Position numbers and translations under genes: made by a program. A stretch of 64,000 nucleotides of DNA from Phycisphaera sp. (GTDB lineage: Bacteria; Planctomycetota; Phycisphaerae; Phycisphaerales; Zrk34). Positions 26,037-34,193 of the stretch are shown piece by piece (the stretch's first letter is position 1; each line of letters starts with the position of its first letter). The notes beneath the pieces were generated by a model. The model did not search any database. It saw only the letters and a list, made by a program, of their open reading frames with translations, and was not told where the DNA came from. The stretch is from contig WGMA01000062.1 in assembly GCA_016125285.1 (NCBI GenBank), positions 40,953 through 104,952 of the forward strand, written 5' to 3'.

Positions 26037-26561
26037 ATGTCCGACAGCGACCGCAAAGAACAGCTGACACGACAGCTAATGGCTGCCCAAAGCAGGCTTT
26101 ACGCCTATATTGCGTCGCTCGTGCACAACCCTGATCAGGCCCATGACATCCTTCAGGAAGCGAACGTGGTGATGCTGCGGAAGCTCGACGAGGTCGGTCA
26201 AGACGTCGAGTTTCTCGCCTGGGCCCACAAGGTCTGTTATTTCGAGGTCCGCGGGCACCTGCGGGACCAGGCACGCGACCGGCTTCGCTTCGATGAGACG
26301 CTGCTGGAGCGGATCGCCGAGGCGGCCCGCCAGCGTACCGGCTCCTTTGAGCCGCGTGTCCGCGCCCTGTTTGAGTGCCTCGACGAGCTGCCGGACCACC
26401 AGCGCAAGCTCATCGAGCAGCGTTACATGGCGGACGGCTCGGTGCAGGGCATGGCCGAGGCGCTGGGGCGGCCCTATGGGTCGGTGCGTCAGGCGATCTA
26501 CCGTACGCGGCAGGTGCTGATCGAGTGCGTCAACGGCAAGCTCACCGGGGAGAACGCGTGA
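26037..26561 (+). CDS. ECF RNA polymerase sigma factor, module 3
   Basis: A 174-residue ECF sigma factor paralogous to those at 1317 and 5063. Sigma-2 runs over ~18-78 (RLYAYIASLVHNPDQAHDILQEA, WAHKVCYFEVRGHLRDQARDR) and sigma-4 over ~115-168 (SVQGMAEALGRPYGSVRQAIYRTRQVL). Its TGA shares a base with the ATG of the FecR gene (TGATG at 26559-26563). Though ~20 kb from modules 1 and 2, the gene order and protein architecture are the same, implying an old duplication or assembly by rearrangement. Confidence 0.92.
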   Translation: MSDSDRKEQLTRQLMAAQSRLYAYIASLVHNPDQAHDILQEANVVMLRKLDEVGQDVEFLAWAHKVCYFEVRGHLRDQARDRLRFDETLLERIAEAARQRTGSFEPRVRALFECLDELPDHQRKLIEQRYMADGSVQGMAEALGRPYGSVRQAIYRTRQVLIECVNGKLTGENA

Positions 26562-28057
26562 TGGGCACGCCACACGAAGAACTGGATCAACTGCTCGACG
26601 CGCTGGTCGAAGGTGATATCACCGACGCACAGCACGATCGGCTGACGAAGATGCTGGCCGAGGACGACACGGCCCTGCAACGCTATCTCGACTTTACGGC
26701 GATCAACGCGGGGCTGTCGTGGAAGAATCGCTGGATCTACACGCAGGCGTTCGAAGAGATGCCTGCGTTAGACGAACGCGGCGCGAAGGGCACGACGCGC
26801 CGGTTCGGCTGGCGGTTCGCCACGGCAGCCGCGCTGTTGATCGCGGCGACGGTTACCGTCGCCTTCATCGGCGGCGGCAATACCCATCGGCACGGTTCGA
26901 GCGGCCCGACGGTCGCGATGATCGTTGACGCCAGTAGCGACGCGGTCTGGGCGGATAGGACCACCGATATGGGGGTTGGCAACGGGCTCTCGGCCGGCAC
27001 GCTGCAGCTGACTAAGGGCTCGGCGCAGCTGATGTTCAACAGCGGCGCTGTTGTCAGCGTCACCGGCCCGGCTCGCTTCGAGCTCAACGGCGACACCGGC
27101 GGACGGCTCTACGAAGGGTCCGTCACCGCACACGTGCCGCCCAAGGCGCACGGGTTCACGATCGAGGGCCCCGACGGCATCAGCGTCGTCGATCTCGGCA
27201 CCGAGTTCACCATGTACGTCGACGACATCGGCAAGACGCGCGTTTACGTCCTCGACGGGCAGGTCAACGTCGTGATCAAGGGCGAGACCTACAACGTCGA
27301 AGCCCGCCAGGGCATGGTCGTCGACTTCCGCGGAACGGTGACGCGGACCAACGCGGACAACCCGCTGTGGCTCGGCGACGCCCTGACCCACACACATCAG
27401 ACACACATCGAAACGTTCGACTCCGGCAAGCTGCCCAGCGGATGGGAAGCCGTTGCGCCCGGCCTGATCGATTACCCCGACGGCCGGGTTCGCATCACCT
27501 CGCCGGACGACGCGACACGATGCTACCTGCGCACCACCCGCACCGACTGGTCGAACCGCAGCTTCGTCGCGGAAGTCACGATCACGGTGGGCGACAGCGG
27601 CGGTATCGGCGGCGCGTTCTTCGGCCTCGGCGAGGGGCTGCCCGGCGACGGGCCCCGCGAGCCGTCGCACGGCCCCAGCGCCTTTGTGGTGGCTTGGCCG
27701 AACGACTTCGTGCCGGACCAGTCGCTGCGATGGGGCGACTTCAACGTCGAAAGCGTTAGCGGCACCGGACGGTTCGTTGAAGGCTCGGAGGGGATGGCCG
27801 GATCAGGCACGCATCGCCTCCGCATGGTCTATGACGCCGAAACGAAACGGGCGGCGTTCAGCATCGATCGCAATTACACCGGCGGGCCCTTCCATGCGGA
27901 CTTCTCGTCGCAGGCGATGGACCTGTCCGACAACGGATTTGACGCCACGAACAGCCGCATCTTCATCGGCGGCGGTAAGAACGCACGCTTCGATGACCTG
28001 GTCGTTCGCGAGTATGACCTCAAGTCCGCGAAGCATCCCCTAAAGACTCAACAGTGA
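26561..28057 (+). CDS. FecR-domain membrane protein with C-terminal jelly-roll domain, module 3
   Basis: A 498-residue protein: acidic helices at ~5-60 (ELDQLLDALVEGDITDAQHDRL), a membrane segment at ~86-105, and the FecR domain at ~145-255 with HGFTIEGPDGISVVDLGTEFTM. A C-terminal beta-rich region (~280-490; blocks HIETFDSGKLPSGWEAV, HRLRMVYDAETKRAAFSID and NGFDATNSRIFIGGGKNARFDDLVVREY) has the look of a LamG/3-keto-disaccharide-hydrolase-type jelly roll. So the periplasmic part may bind carbohydrate and relay this to the sigma factor; that is inference. The upstream in-frame extension to 26375 is inside the sigma gene and rejected. Confidence 0.84.
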   Translation: MGTPHEELDQLLDALVEGDITDAQHDRLTKMLAEDDTALQRYLDFTAINAGLSWKNRWIYTQAFEEMPALDERGAKGTTRRFGWRFATAAALLIAATVTVAFIGGGNTHRHGSSGPTVAMIVDASSDAVWADRTTDMGVGNGLSAGTLQLTKGSAQLMFNSGAVVSVTGPARFELNGDTGGRLYEGSVTAHVPPKAHGFTIEGPDGISVVDLGTEFTMYVDDIGKTRVYVLDGQVNVVIKGETYNVEARQGMVVDFRGTVTRTNADNPLWLGDALTHTHQTHIETFDSGKLPSGWEAVAPGLIDYPDGRVRITSPDDATRCYLRTTRTDWSNRSFVAEVTITVGDSGGIGGAFFGLGEGLPGDGPREPSHGPSAFVVAWPNDFVPDQSLRWGDFNVESVSGTGRFVEGSEGMAGSGTHRLRMVYDAETKRAAFSIDRNYTGGPFHADFSSQAMDLSDNGFDATNSRIFIGGGKNARFDDLVVREYDLKSAKHPLKTQQ

Positions 28058-28158
28058 CTGACGATATGTTTGAGCACGGCTTTAATCTGACGAAACGACC
28101 TGTTAAAATGATTAACGGAGGCACGTCATCTCTCTGTCCGTTAAATCGTGAGGTAGCC

Positions 28159-29070
28159 ATGCAGTTATACCGTCAGCGCCGAGGGTTCACGCTCGTCGAA
28201 TTGCTTGTTGTGGTGGGCATCATCATCGTGCTCGTCTCGATCCTGCTTCCGTCACTGGGCGGCGCCCAGAAGAAGGCGGCGTACGCGGCGTGGAAGGCGT
28301 TTTCACGCGACATGAACTACGACCCCTCGCTCGTGGCGCACTACAACTTCGAGCTCGATCAGAAGACGACCCAGACCACGCTGCCCAACCTCGCGCTGGG
28401 CGACAAGCTCGCCAAGCCGATGTACCTGTCCGAGCACCACAACGGCGAGTTGTACAACAACGTCGATCCGACGGACTCGTCGAAGAATCCGGAGTGGTCT
28501 GATCAGGACGGCCGCTGGCCCGGCAAGGGCGTGATGAAGTTCGTCAAGGCCGATCGCCAGTGCGTGAAGATCAGCCGCAAGCATCTCGAGCGGTTCGACT
28601 TCCAGTACATGTCGTACTCGCTCGGGTTCTGGATGCGATCGGCAACGAACGCCTCCGGATGGGAAGGCCTGCTCTGCAAGGGTGACGGCACGTGGCGTAT
28701 CCAGCGGGACAGCAGCACGCCGAAGTTCCACAACAACACACTCGGCGGCGCGCCGAACTCCATGCCTGGCGCCGATGCCGTTCACTCGGTGACCGATGAC
28801 GAGTGGCACTGTGTGATCGCCGTGTACGACCGCCAGAAGGCCGAGGCGCGGATCTACGTCGACGGCATCCTGAGCAAGACGGGCACGGCCGCGGGGCCGT
28901 CGTCGGTCAACTACCGCGACCGAATCGTCACCATCGCCGCGAACGCGGAGGATACGGGCAACGCGGCGAACTGGCGTTATACCAACGCGATGTTTGACGA
29001 GGTCTTCATCTATAACCGAGCGTTGTCTGAGAAGGACGTCAGCAACATCTATCTGGCAGGCGCTCCGTAA
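28159..29070 (+). CDS. Pseudopilin-LamG fusion protein, module 3 (first)
   Basis: A 303-residue protein with a short leader MQLYRQRRG, cleavage Gly9|Phe10, Glu14 at mature +5 and the hydrophobic helix FTLVELLVVVGIIIVLVSILLP. The rest forms a LamG-like jelly roll: LVAHYNFELD, VMKFVKADRQCVKIS, MSYSLGFWMRSAT, EWHCVIAVYDRQKAEARIYVDG and MFDEVFIYNRALSEKDVSNIY. I start at ATG 28159 (GAGG 6 bases upstream) because prepilin leaders are short. A frame from GTG 28054, overlapping the FecR stop, would add 35 residues. TAAAAT at 28104-28109 could be an internal -10, giving this gene its own promoter. Confidence 0.85.
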   Translation: MQLYRQRRGFTLVELLVVVGIIIVLVSILLPSLGGAQKKAAYAAWKAFSRDMNYDPSLVAHYNFELDQKTTQTTLPNLALGDKLAKPMYLSEHHNGELYNNVDPTDSSKNPEWSDQDGRWPGKGVMKFVKADRQCVKISRKHLERFDFQYMSYSLGFWMRSATNASGWEGLLCKGDGTWRIQRDSSTPKFHNNTLGGAPNSMPGADAVHSVTDDEWHCVIAVYDRQKAEARIYVDGILSKTGTAAGPSSVNYRDRIVTIAANAEDTGNAANWRYTNAMFDEVFIYNRALSEKDVSNIYLAGAP

Positions 29071-29115
29071 CGGACGCCGCAACTCGATCAGGGATCGAAA
29101 GGCACGAGGAAAGAC

Positions 29116-29946
29116 ATGCACACGCCGTACACAACACATCGAGCAACCAGCCGCCGCAGCCGGGGTTTCACCATCGTGGAATTGCTGGTCGTGGTGACAA
29201 TCATCATCGCGCTGCTCGTGCTGATCATGCCGACCTACGAGACCGCCGTTGAACGCGGCGAAATCGTCAAGTGCCAGTCTAACCAGCACCAGATCTACGG
29301 CGGGCTGCTGGCCTACGCCGGTGATTTCTTCATGCAGTTGCCCGACGATCACTGGGCGACCAACTCCGACGAGTGGGACCAGTGGCGGACCGACATCAAC
29401 GGCAACAAGCGCATCGCCCCCTACACGCAGGTCGACGGCACGGAGAACCCCGGCGGCGCGCTCTGGCCGTACATGCATAGTGAGGACGTGTTCCTCTGCC
29501 CGACGTTCGCCCGCCTGGCCGTAGGTTTGACCGGCGACGTCCGCCGCAAGCCCTGCGAGTCGTATTCGATGTCGGAGGTCGTGTGGCGTGACGGCGGATG
29601 GCAGGGGCAGGCGGGTGTGCACAAGCTGATGCACGATGAGAACGTGCGCTATCCCAGTCAGACGCTGCTGGTCGCCGACGAGTCGCCGTTCCCGACGGCG
29701 GTGTCCAACGTCCGGATCAACAACCAGTGGCTAGGCGTCAGCGCCACGTTCTCGGACCCGACGCACTCGATCGACGGCGTGGCTACCTACCACATGCCGC
29801 TCGACAAGAACTACAACACGGGTAACGGCAACGTGCTGTTCTACGACGGCCATATCGCACTGACGCCACAGGTCACGCCGCTCGACAGCAAGAAGCTCGC
29901 GTTCCCGGTCGCCTATCATCAGTGGCTCGATACACTCGCCCCCTGA
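29116..29946 (+). CDS. Pseudopilin-like protein with DG motif, module 3
   Basis: A 276-residue protein with cleavage Gly17|Phe18, Glu22 at mature +5 and the helix FTIVELLVVVTIIIALLVLIMP. The C-terminal NGNVLFYDGHIALTP is the family DG motif, and VFLCPTFARLA parallels the FCPT block of the module 1 proteins. It is therefore the direct relative of the pseudopilins at 3286, 4124 and 7028. It lies between the two LamG-bearing pseudopilins, 45 and 27 bases from its neighbours. GAGGAAAG precedes the ATG. Confidence 0.87.
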   Translation: MHTPYTTHRATSRRSRGFTIVELLVVVTIIIALLVLIMPTYETAVERGEIVKCQSNQHQIYGGLLAYAGDFFMQLPDDHWATNSDEWDQWRTDINGNKRIAPYTQVDGTENPGGALWPYMHSEDVFLCPTFARLAVGLTGDVRRKPCESYSMSEVVWRDGGWQGQAGVHKLMHDENVRYPSQTLLVADESPFPTAVSNVRINNQWLGVSATFSDPTHSIDGVATYHMPLDKNYNTGNGNVLFYDGHIALTPQVTPLDSKKLAFPVAYHQWLDTLAP

Positions 29947-29973
29947 GCCGCGGCCACGCCGAGTGATCTGTCT

Positions 29974-30903
29974 ATGAAGCACCTATATGTTCAAGTCCGA
30001 AGCGGCGTCCGCGGCCGCGCCGGTTTCACGCTTATTGAAATGCTCGTGGTGGTGACCATCATCCTTGTGCTGGTTGGGCTTCTGGTGCCGACGCTGGACC
30101 GCGCGATCCAGAAGGCCGCGTACGCCGCGTGGACCGGCTTCAGCAAGAACATCGCCACCGATCCGGACATGGTCCTGTACTACAACTTCGAGCGCGGCGA
30201 CGGCAACGACCATCACCTGCGCAACCTCGCCCAGGGCGATCCGCACTCGCAGTACACCTACGTGTCGAAGGACTACCACCTCGACCTGTATGACAACAAC
30301 GCGGTCATCGGCACGCCCGGCGCGGACCCGAGCGACGGCAAGCCGGAGTGGAAGGACGGGCGGTGGGCCGGCAAGGGCGCGTTGCATTTCGACGGCGCGC
30401 CTTCCGGGCAGTACGCGATGGGCTCGGACCGCATCGGCCAGGCACACGTCAACTTCGCCGGTTCGTTTACGGTCGGTGCGTGGGTGCGGACCGATCAGGC
30501 CGAGCCCGACGGCACCGATTACAACGCCATTGTCACCCACGGCGACAACACGTGGCGGATGCACCTGGCCGGCGGCGGCGGGCAGGTCAAGTTCGACTGC
30601 AACGGACTGGCTTACCTTCAGTCGAATTCGCGTATCGACGACGGCGAGTGGCACTTCGTCACCGGCGTGTTCGACAAGGCCAAGAAGGAACAACGCATCT
30701 ACGTGGACGGCCGACTCGAGAACACCGCGACGGGCCTGACCGGCGACCTCAGCTTCAGCAGCAAGCCGGTCGCCGTCGGCCAGAACTCCGACGCGATCTC
30801 AAGCGATCGTGGCTGGCGCGGCTCGATCGACGAGGTGTTCGTTATGAAACGGGCGCTGGACGACGCGACGGTCAAAGACTTCTACTCCAGCAACGCGCCG
30901 TAG
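29974..30903 (+). CDS. Pseudopilin-LamG fusion protein, module 3 (second)
   Basis: A 309-residue paralogue of the protein at 28159. The prepilin site is Gly17|Phe18 with Glu22 at mature +5. Matching blocks include QKAAYAAW followed by F(S/T) residues, MVLYYNFERGDG, WAGKGALHFDGA, FTVGAWVRTDQ, EWHFVTGVFDKAKKEQRIYVDG and IDEVFVMKRALDDATVKDFY. It ends the module 3 operon and converges with the LRR lipoprotein genes. Fibre-forming N-terminus plus glycan-binding-type domain suggests a pilus-like carbohydrate adhesin, as inference. Confidence 0.85.
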   Translation: MKHLYVQVRSGVRGRAGFTLIEMLVVVTIILVLVGLLVPTLDRAIQKAAYAAWTGFSKNIATDPDMVLYYNFERGDGNDHHLRNLAQGDPHSQYTYVSKDYHLDLYDNNAVIGTPGADPSDGKPEWKDGRWAGKGALHFDGAPSGQYAMGSDRIGQAHVNFAGSFTVGAWVRTDQAEPDGTDYNAIVTHGDNTWRMHLAGGGGQVKFDCNGLAYLQSNSRIDDGEWHFVTGVFDKAKKEQRIYVDGRLENTATGLTGDLSFSSKPVAVGQNSDAISSDRGWRGSIDEVFVMKRALDDATVKDFYSSNAP

Positions 30904-30919
30904 CCATCCCGGCCGCGGC

Positions 30920-31411
30920 TCACTCCGGAAATCCCGCATCGATGTTGGCGTTCGGCAGGACCTGGCGAAGCCTCGCCACCCCGCGTGGGGTGACCTGGGT
31001 ATTGAGCAGGATGATGTACGCCGCCTTGTCCAATCCCTCGAAATACCGCAGCCCCTCGTCCGTGATCTTCGTGCCGACCAGCGAGATCGACGTCAGCTGC
31101 TTCATCTCGCTGATGTAAAGCAGACCGCCGTCGGTCACGGGTGTCTTGTCGAGGTTCAGTTCCTTGAGCTGCGTCAGGCCCGTGAGCTTGGCGAGTTGGG
31201 TGTCGGTGATGTTCGTCCCGCTGAGGTCGAGGCGCAGCAGGTCTTTCTGCTTGGCCAGTGCGTCGATGTCCGCATCGGTCAGCTGCTTGCCGGCGAGGTT
31301 CGCCTCGGGATACGGCGGCAGGTCACGCTTGCCGCAACCGGTCAGCAGAGCGAAGACGACGACCACCGCGATGCGGCGCAGTCGATCGATGGTTTGAACG
31401 GCGTGTGTCAT
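30920..31411 (-). CDS. Leucine-rich-repeat lipoprotein
   Basis: A 163-residue protein. Its signal peptide ends in the lipobox LLTGC with Cys26, so it should be lipid-anchored. About four LRRs of ~24 residues follow (DLSGTNITDTQLAKLTGLTQL, ELNLDKTPVTDGGL, SLVGTKITDEGL), in the 'cysteine-free RI-like' style frequent in planctomycetes. The ATG at 31411 shares its A with the stop of the upstream LRR gene (TAATG), so the pair is translationally coupled. Partner and ligand are unknown. A frame extending to 31873 is open but is out of phase with the upstream gene's real product. Confidence 0.85.
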   Translation of the reverse strand: MTHAVQTIDRLRRIAVVVVFALLTGCGKRDLPPYPEANLAGKQLTDADIDALAKQKDLLRLDLSGTNITDTQLAKLTGLTQLKELNLDKTPVTDGGLLYISEMKQLTSISLVGTKITDEGLRYFEGLDKAAYIILLNTQVTPRGVARLRQVLPNANIDAGFPE

Positions 31412-31917
31412 TATTGAGCGGGGACGATGTCGATGTTTGTGTTCGGGATGGCGCCCTTGAGCCGGTACGCGGTCTTGGGTGTGACGGCGGTGTTCGCGAG
31501 CATCAGGTAAGACAGGTTCGTGAGCGTCTGCAGCTGTGCGACCCCGGCGTCGGTGATCTGCGTCCCGCGGAGATCGAGATAGTCGAGCTGCGTCATGCCG
31601 GACAGATGCGACAGGCCCTGGTCCGTGATCCCCGTGCCGCTGAGATTCAGGCTCTTGATGGTGCTGTGGGTGGCCACGTCGCCGAGCTGCGCGTCGGTCA
31701 CGGCGCTGCCGCTGAGGTCGAGCGACGTGACATCGGGCGCGAGCGCGGCGAGCTGGGCGCCGACATCCGCGCCCTTCTGAATCGACGCCTGGCTGGTGTC
31801 CACCTTCGGCTCGGGATTGCTGCTCCCGCCGCACCCCCCGATCGTCGTCGTCACGAGCACGACAACGGACCACCCTGCGAGACGTCTCACGGTTCGACCG
31901 ACGCGTCGATGAAGCAT
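31411..31917 (-). CDS. Leucine-rich-repeat lipoprotein, paralogue
   Basis: A 168-residue protein with signal peptide and lipobox IGGC (Cys29) followed by LRRs (SLDLSGSAVTDAQL, SLNLSGTGITDQGL, YLDLRGTQITDAGV, YLMLANTAVTPKTAY). Its final repeat ending IPNTNIDIVPAQ parallels LPNANIDAGFPE of the downstream gene, so the two arose by tandem duplication. ATG 31917 places the hydrophobic signal right after three Arg-rich residues; an in-frame ATG at 31977 would add 20 residues before the signal peptide and is less likely. Confidence 0.83.
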   Translation of the reverse strand: MLHRRVGRTVRRLAGWSVVVLVTTTIGGCGGSSNPEPKVDTSQASIQKGADVGAQLAALAPDVTSLDLSGSAVTDAQLGDVATHSTIKSLNLSGTGITDQGLSHLSGMTQLDYLDLRGTQITDAGVAQLQTLTNLSYLMLANTAVTPKTAYRLKGAIPNTNIDIVPAQ

Positions 31918-32025
31918 TGTCGAAACTCCGTCTGTATGAATGCCCGTGCGTTCGATGTGCGCGAACTGACTATGCACAAATTACGCCGAAGCCGGGCGGC
32001 GATCAACTGCCGAGGGGATGGGTGA

Positions 32026-32406
32026 CTACGCGCGATAGTCACGCGGGACGTACACGCCGCAGTCGACGCGCTGGTCGAGGGGATGCGCGTCGACGGTGAT
32101 GCAGATGTCCTGCTGGCCGAGTCGCAGGCGGAAGGCGCCGTTGGGCTGCTGGCGGTTGCCGAGCAGGCCCTGACGCGGTGACGCGAGGTCGAGCAGCCGC
32201 TGCTTGAGCGTCGGGAAATCGACGCCCAGCGCCTCGATCGCGACCTGTTCGTTGATGCGCAACGCCGTGTCATCGGGGCGGCCGGGGCTCGGTTGCACAA
32301 CGAAGCGACCGGCCTTGCGGCGCCAGGCTTCGTCGATCGCGCGGTTCAGCGCCGCGCCGGCCGGCGAGAGTTTCCGTGCGTCGGATTGGTTCGTCGAGTC
32401 GCTCAT
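32026..32406 (-). CDS. Small conserved-looking protein of unknown function
   Basis: A 126-residue soluble protein without signal peptide. The N-terminal half is helical and Ala/Arg-rich (GAALNRAIDEAWRRKAGRF), the C-terminal half looks beta-rich (AFRLRLGQQDICITVDAH). I recognise no family. It lies 108 bases upstream of the LRR pair on the same strand and divergent from the zinc-ribbon gene. Codon use matches its neighbours, supporting a real gene. Confidence 0.6.
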   Translation of the reverse strand: MSDSTNQSDARKLSPAGAALNRAIDEAWRRKAGRFVVQPSPGRPDDTALRINEQVAIEALGVDFPTLKQRLLDLASPRQGLLGNRQQPNGAFRLRLGQQDICITVDAHPLDQRVDCGVYVPRDYRA

Positions 32407-32520
32407 GGGTCCAACTGCCGGGCCATGTTACCGAACTGGCTTGCGAGCGAAAGGCCTGTCGTACAAAGATGGCCGGGCTTGCCTCGGGCGACGGACGATG
32501 ACGCCCCGCGGTCCGTCCTG

Positions 32521-32526
32521 TATAAT
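32521..32526 (+). promoter_or_regulatory. -10 element of the zinc-ribbon gene
   Basis: A perfect TATAAT, 69 bases before ATG 32596, with ATGACG 17 bases upstream as a poor -35. It is the only plausible promoter for the downstream gene. Confidence 0.45.
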
Positions 32527-32595
32527 CGATCCTGTATTCATACTCATACATTGTGGCCCAGTGACTGGGCGGAAACTGTTTCGGATTTTGACAAT

Positions 32596-34050
32596 ATGGA
32601 TGCACGGTGCCCTGAATGTAAGTATCTGTTGCGCGGGTTGATCGATCTCGGTGGTCAGAAGGTGCGCTGCACACGCTGCGGGCATCGTTTTGTGCCGCTC
32701 GTGGACGACGGCCTCGAGACGCAAGTCATCAACTGGCTAGACGACGAGGAGGAAGCGGCCGTCGAGGCCGAGGTTCCCGCGCCGTCGAGCGTGACACGTC
32801 GGCCCACCGCCTCGGCCGCGCCGCCGCCGCCCAAGCCGCAGGCCGCTCCGCCCAAAGCCCCCGCGAAGCCCGCACGCGACGAAAAGCCCTTCGACGCCGA
32901 AAGCCCCACGCCCGCACCGGTCGCGTCGGCCGCCAAGCCCGCCGCGCCTGCCAAGGAACCCGAGAAGCCCGCGGCGCCTCAGGTCGACCGCGACAAGGGT
33001 TACCGCGACGTCGGCGGCAAGAAAAAGTACGAAGTCGTTTCGGCGATGAAGGTCACGGACCAGGGCGACCCGGAGGACCAGCGGATCAACTTCCGCGCCG
33101 TGTCGACCACCGCGCACTTCAACCCCCTCGAAGCCGACGAACAGGCGCAGGACGAATTCAGCGTCGTCGACCCATCGATGGTCCGGCTCTACGTCGAAGA
33201 GCTCAACAACAAGGGCGTGTCGCTCATCTTCAACTCGGCGGTGATCAAGCTCGACCGCTTCCGCGGATCCATGCCGATGCGTTGCGCGGTGTGCGGCCAG
33301 GGCGACGGCGTCGCGCTCACCGCGCGGCCGCTCGTGTGGGTCGATCGCATCAAAGAGGGCACGCCCGCCGGTGAGATCGAGGTGCTTTACCAGATCAAGG
33401 TCAAGCCCGCATGGACCGGCCTCGACGTCATCCGAGCGATGACCACGATGGACAAGTTCTCGCCGCCGCTGGGCGAGCCCGTGCCCTATTACGTCTGCGA
33501 CGCGCACGCCGACAAGACGTCCATCCGTTGCCGAACCTTCGACACCGCTCGCGGCCTGTTCTGCCGCGCCACGCTCCCCAACGCCAGCGTCGCGCGTGAC
33601 TGGATCGCCTGCGTGAACGGCACGATCAACCGGCAGTACGTCCGCGTCGCCGAGCACGTCGAACGCATCGACGGCGGCGCCTGGCGCGAGCTCGACGATC
33701 TCGTTCGCCAGAAGATCGCCGTGTGGTTCGAGTTCCAGGACGGCGAGCAGTTCCTGGCGTACTTCATGGACCCCGACTTCATGGTCAAGGACGCGGGTCT
33801 CGCGGGCGTCGTCGTCACCGACCAGCGGCTGGTCTACTGCAAGTACCAGAAGAAGGGTGCGATCCCGCTCGACAGTGACGGCGACCTGATCGCCGCCGAG
33901 ATCGATGCGCACTTCGAGCTGCAGCACCGCCTCGACGACAAGACCACCAAGCTTGTCCGCATCCGCAAGAAAGACACCGAACAACTCATGGGTATGCTCG
34001 CCCAGATGCGTGCGGACGGCATCTGCCAGCTCCGCCTGCTGCGTGCCTGA
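32596..34050 (+). CDS. Zinc-ribbon protein of unknown function
   Basis: A 484-residue cytoplasmic protein. The N-terminal ~35 residues form an MJ0042-like zinc ribbon with two CxxC pairs (CPECKYLLRGL and CTRCGHRF). A long Pro/Ala-rich linker follows (~60-140), then a ~330-residue globular part that contains CAVCGQGDG and further Cys/His positions but no domain I can name. The upstream in-frame extension to 32293 overlaps the divergent gene and the promoter, so ATG 32596 is used. Regulatory or scaffold roles are typical of such fusions, but none can be assigned. Confidence 0.72.
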   Translation: MDARCPECKYLLRGLIDLGGQKVRCTRCGHRFVPLVDDGLETQVINWLDDEEEAAVEAEVPAPSSVTRRPTASAAPPPPKPQAAPPKAPAKPARDEKPFDAESPTPAPVASAAKPAAPAKEPEKPAAPQVDRDKGYRDVGGKKKYEVVSAMKVTDQGDPEDQRINFRAVSTTAHFNPLEADEQAQDEFSVVDPSMVRLYVEELNNKGVSLIFNSAVIKLDRFRGSMPMRCAVCGQGDGVALTARPLVWVDRIKEGTPAGEIEVLYQIKVKPAWTGLDVIRAMTTMDKFSPPLGEPVPYYVCDAHADKTSIRCRTFDTARGLFCRATLPNASVARDWIACVNGTINRQYVRVAEHVERIDGGAWRELDDLVRQKIAVWFEFQDGEQFLAYFMDPDFMVKDAGLAGVVVTDQRLVYCKYQKKGAIPLDSDGDLIAAEIDAHFELQHRLDDKTTKLVRIRKKDTEQLMGMLAQMRADGICQLRLLRA

Positions 34051-34159
34051 CGGTAAAGATCTGTACGACAGGGTGAAACCACGCGGCCGCGACGGGCAAT
34101 CATATTGCGGGCGCGATCCTTTGTCGCGCCTCCAGTGTCCGAACACGTGCGGGCGATCC

Positions 34160-34165
34160 TATAAT
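34160..34165 (+). promoter_or_regulatory. -10 element of the cytochrome-WD40 gene
   Basis: A perfect TATAAT 28 bases before ATG 34194, with an SD (GGAGG, 34182-34186) between. No good -35 is visible at 16-18 bases. Confidence 0.45.
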
Positions 34166-34193
34166 TCGCCCCCTAACGAGCGGAGGCCTCGTC

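Noticed and set aside
32588..32593. TTGACA next to the start of the zinc-ribbon gene
   Set aside because: It abuts the start codon (ATG 32596), so any transcript from it would lack the gene start.
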